Origin: Flavobacteriales bacterium
GTDB lineage: Bacteria > Bacteroidota > Bacteroidia > Flavobacteriales_F > PHOS-HE28
DNA: 64,000 nucleotides
Direction: 5' to 3'
Assembly (NCBI GenBank): GCA_016703005.1
Contig: JADJCX010000021.1
Location: 11,567 to 75,566, forward strand
The notes under the pieces are model-generated. The model did not search any database. It saw nothing but the letters and a program-made list of their open reading frames with translations, and was not told where the DNA came from. Shown here piece by piece: positions 27,984 to 35,036 of the stretch (position 1 is the first letter of the stretch; the number at the start of each line of letters is the position of its first letter). The position numbers were made by a program, and so were the translations under genes.

Positions 27984-29305
27984 GCTCCTGTGTTGGTCTC
28001 TTCTTCAACGGAACGATCGAAGAGTTTCGGGGGCAGGCTCTTGTTGGATCTTGCGCCGAGCTTTTTGATCATTTCCACTTGGCGCACCAGATTGCCAGGA
28101 CCCTCGCTGAGTTTTCCCAATGCTCGTTGATAGTTCTCGGAAGCATCTGCAACGTTTTTTCCGATGCGACCAAGGTCCTCGGTGAACCCGACGAACTTCT
28201 CATACAATGCACCTGCGCGCTCAGCGATCTCCAAGTGGTTCTGGGCGATACGCTCGTTTTTCCAGATGTTGTGGAAAAGCTTCAGGCTGGATAGCAGCGT
28301 GCTGTGCGTTACGATGTAGATGCGTTGATCGATCGCCTCCTGCACTAGTTCGCGGCGTGTGATCTGGGCAAGGTTGAAAGCACTTTCGATCGGCACGAAC
28401 ATGAACACGAACTCCGGTGCTGAGATGCCGAACAGCTTCGGATAGTCCTTCTCAGAAAGACCTTTCATGTGCGCCCGCATGCTATCCGTATGGGCTTTGG
28501 CCAAACGCTCGCGCTCCCCGTCATCCGCAGAAGCCACGAAACGTTCGTAATGGGTCAGCGACACCTTGGCGTCGATGATGATGTGCTTTCCGCCTGGCAG
28601 GTTGATCACGGCATCGGGTCGCAGCCTTGATCCATCGGCGAGGGTCGTGCTGGTTTGTAAGGTGTACTCCACACCCTCGGTCAATCCACTGTTTTCGAGC
28701 AAGCGCTCCAAGATCATTTCGCCCCAATCGCCTTGGGTCTTGCTATCGCCGCGCAGGGCCTTCGCCAAGTTGTCGGCGTCTTGGCTCAGCCGGAGGTTCT
28801 GTTGAAGAAGTTTCTCCACCTCACCCTTCAAGGCGAAGCGCTGTTTTCCTTCTTCATCGTAGCTCTTGCGCACCTGCTCCTCGAATTCCTTGATGCGCTC
28901 CTTCAGTGGATTGAGCACCGTTTCCAGTGATTCCTTCTGCCGTTCGTTCAACTGTTTGCCTTTCGCTTCCAACAACTCGTTCGCGATCAGCTTGAACTCG
29001 TTGGTCATGCGCTGGTTCAATTGTTCCAGCGAAGCGGTTTGTTCCCGCAGTTTTTCATCGCGCGCCTCAACCTTGGCTTGCTCGCTGGCCAGTTGCTGCA
29101 ACGTGCCGCGCAATTCGGTTTCCTTGTGCTGAATTTCTGTTCGTTGCTCCTGTATCCGTGCATCACGGTCGGCCAGGTCGCGCGCATACGTGGTGCTCAA
29201 CTGGTCCAACAAACCCTGCGACTTTCCGCGCAGCAACCAGTAGGTGATACCGCAGCCTACAGCAACGCCGAGCAGCAGCACGAATACAAGAGCGGTGGTA
29301 TCCAT
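27980..29305 (-). CDS. rmuC: DNA recombination protein RmuC family
   Basis: RmuC limits inversions at short inverted repeats; its biochemistry is not settled, and a nuclease-like fold has been proposed. ATG at 29305 starts one N-terminal membrane segment (TTALVFVLLLGVAVGCGITYWLL). A long coiled coil (residues ~35-200, rich in EQRTEIQHKETELRGT) follows. The conserved domain reads DWGEMILERLLENSGLTEGVEYTLQ, LRPDAVINLPGGKHIIIDAKVSLTHYE and FMFVPIESAFNLA. The DAKV motif with upstream Asp and Glu resembles PD-(D/E)xK chemistry. The first gene of an apparent rmuC-GWxTD-rlmB unit. Confidence 0.92.
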   Translation of the reverse strand: MDTTALVFVLLLGVAVGCGITYWLLRGKSQGLLDQLSTTYARDLADRDARIQEQRTEIQHKETELRGTLQQLASEQAKVEARDEKLREQTASLEQLNQRMTNEFKLIANELLEAKGKQLNERQKESLETVLNPLKERIKEFEEQVRKSYDEEGKQRFALKGEVEKLLQQNLRLSQDADNLAKALRGDSKTQGDWGEMILERLLENSGLTEGVEYTLQTSTTLADGSRLRPDAVINLPGGKHIIIDAKVSLTHYERFVASADDGERERLAKAHTDSMRAHMKGLSEKDYPKLFGISAPEFVFMFVPIESAFNLAQITRRELVQEAIDQRIYIVTHSTLLSSLKLFHNIWKNERIAQNHLEIAERAGALYEKFVGFTEDLGRIGKNVADASENYQRALGKLSEGPGNLVRQVEMIKKLGARSNKSLPPKLFDRSVEEETNTGA

Positions 29306-29401
29306 TGATAGCGGGCTAAAGGTAGAGCGCGCGCCCGAGCGCGTCCCGCTGTGGAGCTGGAGCAACGCACTCGCCCCGGACCTGTGTCCGTGACGCTGGC
29401 A

Positions 29402-30004
29402 TCAGTTGTCCAGTATGATCACCATGGTGCCCACCGGAACAATATCGAACAGTGGTATGATGTCAGCATCGGCCATGCGAATGCACCCATGTGACGTGGG
29501 ACGGCCCAGATCACCTTCGCACGGGGTGCCGTGTATGTAGATGGCCCTGGCGAAGGAATCCTGCGCGCCTCCCACGTTGTTGCCTGCCTCCAAGCCGTCG
29601 AGCCAGAGTATGCGCGCGGTGATCTGGTCTTGGCCCAGTGTGGTGTCGGCATACTGGCCAGCGAAGACCCTCTCTCGTAGCAGGCCGCCCGGTGGCACAC
29701 CCATCCCGATCTTCTCGGCAATGCGGTGCAGCCCTTCCGGTGTTTGCTCGCTTCCGAACGTTGCGCCAAGCCCATTGGCGCTTGTGCTGATAACGTATTC
29801 TTTCTTGATACTCCCGCCCTGCACGTGGTACAGACGCTGGCGATGTACGCTCACGTACAGCAGGTGCTCGGTAGGAATGGTGTCGGGGAATCGAGCGGAG
29901 AAGTACTCCAACAGCATATCGGCCAAGCCTTGCTTCTTTCCTGCAGGCTGCGCCACGGATGGGATCGCTATCGCCGCGATGAGGAGGCTCAACAATGTGC
30001 GCAT
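29402..30004 (-). CDS. L,D-transpeptidase (YkuD family)
   Basis: Periplasmic enzyme that makes 3-3 peptidoglycan crosslinks or attaches proteins to the wall. ATG at 30004 opens a signal peptide (MRTLLSLLIAAIAIPSVAQ); the longer upstream frame lacks any signal and overlaps the barrel gene. The YkuD domain shows LYVSVHRQRLYHVQGGSIKKEYVIST and GIHG-like IYIHGTP. The catalytic motif is SHGCIRM with its Cys nucleophile. The length of 200 residues suits a bare catalytic domain. It begins 4 bases after the stop of the Omp85-like gene, so ung, barrel and transpeptidase probably form one transcript. Confidence 0.92.
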   Translation of the reverse strand: MRTLLSLLIAAIAIPSVAQPAGKKQGLADMLLEYFSARFPDTIPTEHLLYVSVHRQRLYHVQGGSIKKEYVISTSANGLGATFGSEQTPEGLHRIAEKIGMGVPPGGLLRERVFAGQYADTTLGQDQITARILWLDGLEAGNNVGGAQDSFARAIYIHGTPCEGDLGRPTSHGCIRMADADIIPLFDIVPVGTMVIILDN

Positions 30005-30008
30005 GCGA

Positions 30009-31700
30009 TCAGAAAAGCGTGGAGAAGCCGAAGTGGATCTTGCCTTCGCGCAGGTCGATGGGGTTGCTGAACTGTTGGCCCAGCGCGTAGGTGAGGCCGA
30101 AGATGCCAGCCTTTGTTTCAAAACTGGCCCCGACCCCAAAGCCCACGGGATCGTCGGATATGAGTTCATCCTTGCTCTGGTCTTCCCACCAGCCCATATC
30201 AACGAACGCGAAGAAATTCCCGTTCTCCTCGAACAGGAACCGGTACTCCAGTGTGCCAATGGCGAATGCCGAACAGAAGATGGAGGCTTCGTCCACGCCG
30301 CGCATGGACTTCAACCCGCCGATGCGATAAAGTTCATTGCTATAGAGCACCTCATTCGCCATCCAGCCACCTTGCCCCGCAATGCGCAGCGTGCTGCGAC
30401 GCTTGATCGGTAAGTGAAGGATGATATTGCCGTTCATCTCCACTTGAAGTGTTTTTGTCTCCGTGCCTTCGGTCTGCGCCTCGCCCGCGATGGCCGTGCT
30501 GCTGCGCTTGTTGCCGACACTACCGTCCAGGCTGGCTGCATGGCCACTGCGCGGGTTGTACTTGTAGTTGAAGCGTTCCCGTTGCAAGCCCAGCCCATAG
30601 CTCAGCAGATCAACATCAGCCAAGCCGGGTACAGCGATGCTGAGGCGCCCGAGCCGCTTGCTGCTCTTGTCGTTCACGAACACGCTCAACTTATCGCCGA
30701 GTGGGAGCAAGTACTCTATTGCTCCACGCGCGTTCACTTCCAAGAAGGTGGTGTCGCGGCGGAAGATCTTCAACGATAGATCGGTGCCGAACGGCGTGTT
30801 GAACGTGAACGGCAGGTTGAAGCGCATGCGGAGGTCCTGGGTTTTGTCCTGGAGTTTCCGCCAATTCAGCTCAATGGCTTCGCCGCGCCGTAGCGCATTG
30901 CGCAATCGCAGATCCACATCGCCGGTAAACGTGACTTTGCCTTGGTCGTCGGGTTGCAATCCGATGATCCCGTTGGCCGAACTCGCTTTGCGTGCATCGA
31001 GGAACAGGTAGAGTTTGGTTTGCTCCTTGGTGAACTGCACATACGGCCGTTGCTTCTGCTGTACGAACGCCAGCTCACGGATCCGGCTTTCAACACTGTT
31101 GATCGCGCGTTCGTTGTACAGGTCGCCGGGTTTCACGCCAATGTGCGCGTTCAGGTAACGGAGGCTTGTTTTGGCCGAACCCTTCACCACCACGCTATCG
31201 ATCTTCACAAGTCTGCCCTTCTCGATCACCAAAGCCGCCTCCAGTCCTTCGCCTGTGGGCTGCAAGCTGTCCAACCGCACTTGTGCGAAAGGATAGCCGT
31301 GTGTGCTGCAATGAATGAGTACGTCATTTAACAACATGGCCACCGCACCCGGAGAAATATTGCGGCCGCCGTAATCACGCTCGCGGAACCGGGCCTCTGC
31401 CGCCAACGAGGCATCGGCACCCACCGCGCGGATCCGGGCCCATCGGTATGCCGGTCCCACATGGAGTTGACAGGCCGAACCTGTGCTATCCGTGGTGCAA
31501 CTGTCTATGGAAGCTTCAAGATATCCCTTGCGTTGAAGTTTAAAGATGAGCTCGCGCTGTACGACCGCGGGATCTTCACCGACCCTGAGTTCCACTTCGG
31601 TGTTGAAACGCTTTGGTAGTGGGCCGTCAGGCGTCAACTGCAGGACTGGTGCCTGAGCTATGGTATGCCCGAAGCCTGTAAGGAGAATGCAGATCAGCAT
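30009..31700 (-). CDS. Omp85-superfamily outer-membrane protein (POTRA plus barrel)
   Basis: ATG at 31700 starts a signal peptide (MLICILLTGFGHTIAQ); a GTG at 31745 that overlaps ung is an alternative. The periplasmic half contains POTRA-like units (VVQRELIFKLQRKGYLEASIDSC; IDSVVVKGSAKTSLRYLNAHIGVKPGDLYNERAINSVESRI). The C-terminal half is a barrel with an ELYRIGGLKSMRGVDE segment near residue 463. This corresponds to the conserved loop-6 RGF/RGY motif but reads RGV. The protein ends KIHFGFSTLF with a terminal aromatic residue. It is shorter than BamA and closer in layout to TamA/FhaC-like members. Its substrate is unknown. Confidence 0.85.
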   Translation of the reverse strand: MLICILLTGFGHTIAQAPVLQLTPDGPLPKRFNTEVELRVGEDPAVVQRELIFKLQRKGYLEASIDSCTTDSTGSACQLHVGPAYRWARIRAVGADASLAAEARFRERDYGGRNISPGAVAMLLNDVLIHCSTHGYPFAQVRLDSLQPTGEGLEAALVIEKGRLVKIDSVVVKGSAKTSLRYLNAHIGVKPGDLYNERAINSVESRIRELAFVQQKQRPYVQFTKEQTKLYLFLDARKASSANGIIGLQPDDQGKVTFTGDVDLRLRNALRRGEAIELNWRKLQDKTQDLRMRFNLPFTFNTPFGTDLSLKIFRRDTTFLEVNARGAIEYLLPLGDKLSVFVNDKSSKRLGRLSIAVPGLADVDLLSYGLGLQRERFNYKYNPRSGHAASLDGSVGNKRSSTAIAGEAQTEGTETKTLQVEMNGNIILHLPIKRRSTLRIAGQGGWMANEVLYSNELYRIGGLKSMRGVDEASIFCSAFAIGTLEYRFLFEENGNFFAFVDMGWWEDQSKDELISDDPVGFGVGASFETKAGIFGLTYALGQQFSNPIDLREGKIHFGFSTLF

Positions 31701-31732
31701 GCCCCACCGCCGAACATGGGCATCAGCGATCT

Positions 31733-32419
31733 TTAGGGCAGCCACGCGATGGGTGGTTTTCCCTGCGCTTGCAGGATGGCGTTGGCGGCGCTGAAGTGCC
31801 CGCAGCCGATGAAGCCTCGGTGAGCGGAGAGGGGAGAGGGATGCGGTGCGCGCAACACATAGTGCCGGTCGTTATCGATCAGCGCTTCCTTGTTCTGTGC
31901 GTAGCGGCCCCACAACAGGAAGACGATGCCTTGCCGTTCTGCGACCAAAGCCTTGATGGCCGCATCGGTAAACTGTTCCCAGCCTTTGTTCTGGTGCGAA
32001 CCTGCAGTGTGTGCGCGAACGGTGAGGGTGGCATTCAACAGAAGAACACCCTGCTCCGCCCACTGGGACAGATCGCCGCTTGTGGGTCGGGGTTTTCCGA
32101 AGTCACGTTCCAGTTCCTTGAAGATGTTCTCCAATGAGGGCGGGATAGGCACCCCCTCTGGGACCGAGAAGCTCAAGCCATGGGCCTGACCGGGTCCGTG
32201 GTAGGGGTCTTGCCCGATGATCACCACGGATACCTGATCGAACGGAGTCCTGTGGAATGCATTGAAAATGTCCTTGCCTTTTGGGAACACTTGGTGTGCT
32301 GCTCTTTCGGCGACCAAAAACTCCTTTAGCGCGACGAACGCCGGAACTAGGAAAGCGGAGGCCAACCGTTCGGTCCATCCCATTCCAATATCCGGGGTCG
32401 GGTTGGCGTTAGTGCTCAT
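31733..32419 (-). CDS. ung: Uracil-DNA glycosylase, family 1
   Basis: Excises uracil from DNA to start base-excision repair. ATG at 32419 gives a 228-residue-class enzyme of normal length; a longer upstream frame is rejected because it has no conservation. Signatures: water-activating loop GQDPYHGPGQAHGLSFSV with catalytic Asp (about residue 66), the Pro/Ser-rich loop EGVPIPPSL, LLLNATLTVRAHTAGSH and the Leu-loop HPSPLSAHRGFIGCGHFSAAN with catalytic His. It is intact and followed directly by the Omp85-like gene. Confidence 0.96.
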   Translation of the reverse strand: MSTNANPTPDIGMGWTERLASAFLVPAFVALKEFLVAERAAHQVFPKGKDIFNAFHRTPFDQVSVVIIGQDPYHGPGQAHGLSFSVPEGVPIPPSLENIFKELERDFGKPRPTSGDLSQWAEQGVLLLNATLTVRAHTAGSHQNKGWEQFTDAAIKALVAERQGIVFLLWGRYAQNKEALIDNDRHYVLRAPHPSPLSAHRGFIGCGHFSAANAILQAQGKPPIAWLP

Positions 32420-32559
32420 GATGATCGGAGGTCCTTGTGCCGAAAGATGCACGATCGTGGTGTTGAAACCTTTTCGATCGCAGGAGGGTTGAACGGCTAA
32501 CTTTGACCGCAGTGAAGGCGGAATGAATGCCTGCACCACCCGGAACGAACGAACGAACG

Positions 32560-32688
32560 ATGAAAAAGACGCTCTTGGTATTCGCCCTGATCGTTGTAGC
32601 AGGCATGCTGTTCAGCAGTTGCAACAACACGCATAGCTGCCCTGCTTACGGCAAAGTGCACAAGGTTCCAGCAATGGAACAGGTGTAA
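32560..32688 (+). CDS. Tiny lipoprotein, 42 residues
   Basis: Too short for ordinary gene calling, but well formed. It starts MKKTLLVFALIVVAGMLFSSC with a textbook lipobox. The mature peptide of ~22 residues, CNNTHSCPAYGKVHKVPAME-QV, contains a second Cys. A direct repeat GAACGAACGAACGA precedes the ATG. A bidirectional terminator follows at 32711. Small lipoproteins ending in a CPAY-like motif are, as far as I recall, common in Bacteroidota and have no known role. It is divergent from ung. Confidence 0.7.
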   Translation: MKKTLLVFALIVVAGMLFSSCNNTHSCPAYGKVHKVPAMEQV

Positions 32689-32710
32689 TAGCCTCTTCTC
32701 TCGGATTCTG

Positions 32711-32732
32711 ATGCCCCGACTTGTCGGGGCAT
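32711..32732. terminator. Bidirectional hairpin between convergent genes
   Basis: Arms ATGCCCCGAC and GTCGGGGCAT around a TT loop, lying 23 bases after the tiny lipoprotein stop and 23 bases before the OsmC-family stop on the other strand. T-rich sequence on either side is modest (ATTCGCATTT on the plus side). Confidence 0.7.
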
Positions 32733-32754
32733 TCGCATTTGAAGTAGACCGAAC

Positions 32755-33171
32755 TCAGCGGTACGAGAAGGTGACATCCTGTATCAGGTCTTCGCGCAAG
32801 CTCAAAGCTACCGGGCAAGTGCGCGCTGCGCGTTCCAGGATGGTCCTCGCCTTGTCATCCAAACCGGAACCGTCCATCGCGAGATGCACCTCGATACGCG
32901 CAACGCGGCGCGGATCGCTGGCCATGTGCTTCACAACGCGGGCCTCAAGCCCATCCAGCGGCAACCCACGTTCGCGGGCGGCTATGCCCATGATCGACAT
33001 CATGCAACAGGCCAACGACGTGCTCATAAGATCGGTCGGGCTGAAGGCTTCGCCCTTGCCTTGGTTGTCCGGTGGTGCGTCTGTGATGATGCGCTCACCA
33101 CTGCGCAGATGGACGGCTTCGTTGCGAAGGTCTCCGAGGTAGATGACATGTGCGGTATCCATTCCAAGCAT
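32755..33171 (-). CDS. OsmC family peroxiredoxin-like protein
   Basis: OsmC/Ohr proteins reduce organic hydroperoxides with two cysteines. The product of 138 residues (135 if the second ATG at 33162 is used) shows the family core FSPTDLMSTSLACCMMSIMGIAARERG with the first redox Cys. RTCPVALSLREDL holds the second Cys. The extra Cys next to the first is common in the YhfA-like branch. A cytosolic role in peroxide defence is likely; the exact substrate is unknown. Confidence 0.9.
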   Translation of the reverse strand: MLGMDTAHVIYLGDLRNEAVHLRSGERIITDAPPDNQGKGEAFSPTDLMSTSLACCMMSIMGIAARERGLPLDGLEARVVKHMASDPRRVARIEVHLAMDGSGLDDKARTILERAARTCPVALSLREDLIQDVTFSYR

Positions 33172-33250
33172 CGCCGGTACTTGTGTATTCCGGCGCGGGC
33201 GCGAAAGTGGCTATCCCGCGCGTTGCATCCCTGCTTAGTTTTGGGCACCA

Positions 33251-34015
33251 ATGGCGAGCAGTTTCCTACGGAGGTCACTTTTGATGGTGGGTTGCACGGC
33301 CATGGCCATGCATTCAGTCGCGCAACAGACCAGTTTCGACGATGACCGGACCTTATACAGTAAGGAGGTTACCGGAGGTTTGGTCATCCATAGCGACGGC
33401 TGGGGCGTGAACTTCACGCACGCCAAATACCGGACGGCTAAGAACAGGCGCCTATTGGGCATCGAGATCGTAAGCATGAAGCACCCGAAAGAGGTGAAGA
33501 GCTTCAACCCGTACTATGAGGACTCGCGCGGCTACTTCTATGGGAAGTTGAACCACATGGTGGTGTTGCGACCGACCTACGGCATGAAACGCCAGATCAG
33601 CGATAAGATCCGTCGCAGCGGAGTAGAGGTGAATTGGTTCTGGGCCGTAGGTGCGAGTATCGCGTTGGTGAAGCCCGTGTATTTGCAGATCGGTACCACT
33701 GAAGTGCCTTATGAAAGCATAGTCGTGGAGCGGTACGATCCCGAGGTGCACTTTACCGAAAGGATCTACGGTCGCGCCAGCTGGTTCCGTGGGATAGAGG
33801 AAAGTACCTTCTATCCCGGTGCTTTCGGGAAGATCGGGATGAACTTCGAGTACGCCGGACCGTCGGTATCCATCAAAGCCTTGGAATGCGGTGCTGCCTT
33901 GGATGTGTATGGCCAAACGATACCGCTAATGGCCGACGTAGGCGACGTTCGGAACAAGCAATTCTTCGTCACCCTGTTCGCATCCATTCAATTCGGCAAG
34001 AAGACGATCCGATGA
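33251..34015 (+). CDS. Secreted barrel-like hypothetical coupled to lipA
   Basis: The 254-residue product has a signal peptide (RRSLLMVGCTAMAMHSVAQ). A beta-rich mature chain follows (YSKEVTGGLVIHSDGWGVNFTHAKYRT, HMVVLRPTYGMKRQISDKIRRSGVEVNWFWAVGASIAL) and ends FFVTLFASIQFGKKTIR. This suggests a small outer-membrane barrel. I have the impression that relatives occur across Bacteroidota, but I do not know a function. Its TGA overlaps the lipA ATG (ATGA), implying translational coupling to lipoate synthesis without an obvious functional link. Confidence 0.72.
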   Translation: MASSFLRRSLLMVGCTAMAMHSVAQQTSFDDDRTLYSKEVTGGLVIHSDGWGVNFTHAKYRTAKNRRLLGIEIVSMKHPKEVKSFNPYYEDSRGYFYGKLNHMVVLRPTYGMKRQISDKIRRSGVEVNWFWAVGASIALVKPVYLQIGTTEVPYESIVVERYDPEVHFTERIYGRASWFRGIEESTFYPGAFGKIGMNFEYAGPSVSIKALECGAALDVYGQTIPLMADVGDVRNKQFFVTLFASIQFGKKTIR

Positions 34016-34881
34016 GCGAAGAGATCGTTGAGGCAGCGCCACGCCAGAGACGCCCTGATTGGTTGCGGGTGAAGTTGCCCACGGGTGAGAGTTTCAGGAA
34101 GGTGCGTGAGATCGTTGGCGAGCACAAGCTGCATACCATCTGCCAGAGCGGCAACTGCCCGAACATGGGCGAGTGCTGGGGTGCTGGCACGGCTACGTTC
34201 ATGATCTTAGGGAACACGTGTACCCGCTCATGCGGCTTCTGTTCCGTCGCCACCGGTCGCCCGGAGGAAGCCGACCCATTTGAGCCTGCGCGCGTGGCGC
34301 GCAGCGTTGAGCTGATGGGGGTGAAACATTGTGTTATTACCAGTGTGGACCGCGATGATCTCGCCGATGGCGGCGCGGGTATTTGGGCGCGCACGATCAG
34401 GGCCATTCGGCGTCGCTGCCCGGAAACCAAGTTCGAAACGCTCATCCCTGATTTCCAAGGGAAATGGGAAAACCTCGCAATAGTCCTTGAAGAGAAGCCG
34501 GATATTCTAAGCCACAATATTGAAACTGTTCGACGCCTAACACAGAAGGTGCGAGTGCAGGCCAAGTATGACCGAAGCTTGGAAGTTCTCATGCGTAGCA
34601 AGCGCGCCGGACTGCGTACCAAAAGCGGCATCATGCTCGGCTTGGGCGAAACGGATGCTGAAGTGGTGGAAGCCATGGAGGACTTGCGCAGCGTAGGCGT
34701 GGACGTGGTGACCTTGGGGCAATACCTTCAACCAACGAAGGCCCATCTCCCCGTTGTGGAATTCGTCCACCCCGATCGGTTCGCCCGCTACAATGAGCTT
34801 GGAAAGACCATGGGTTTCCGCTTCGTGGAAAGCGGGCCGCTGGTGCGCAGCAGCTACCACGCTGAGAAGCACGTTCTGTAA
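34012..34881 (+). CDS. lipA: Lipoyl synthase
   Basis: Radical-SAM enzyme that inserts two sulfurs into octanoyl groups on E2 and H proteins. ATG at 34012 gives 289 residues. The auxiliary cluster ligands (ICQSGNCPNMGECWGAGTA) and the radical-SAM triad CTRSCGFC are both present. So are SVDRDDLADGGA, ILSHNIETV, GLRTKSGIMLGLGET and the C-terminal RSSYHAEKH with the conserved Ser for the auxiliary cluster. Full length, no lesion. An in-frame upstream extension belongs to the preceding gene's shadow and is rejected. Confidence 0.97.
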   Translation: MSEEIVEAAPRQRRPDWLRVKLPTGESFRKVREIVGEHKLHTICQSGNCPNMGECWGAGTATFMILGNTCTRSCGFCSVATGRPEEADPFEPARVARSVELMGVKHCVITSVDRDDLADGGAGIWARTIRAIRRRCPETKFETLIPDFQGKWENLAIVLEEKPDILSHNIETVRRLTQKVRVQAKYDRSLEVLMRSKRAGLRTKSGIMLGLGETDAEVVEAMEDLRSVGVDVVTLGQYLQPTKAHLPVVEFVHPDRFARYNELGKTMGFRFVESGPLVRSSYHAEKHVL

Positions 34882-35036
34882 GTCGCGTTCCTATATTGCG
34901 GACCCTCGTTGCCCAGCCCCGACCCAGCCACCTTCTGATCTGTATAGACTGCCGTCAGGATCGTGACGGACATCACCGATTTTGAGTTGACCTGACCTTA
35001 TTTTTCGACCCCGACGAACGAACCGGACCACTGAAC

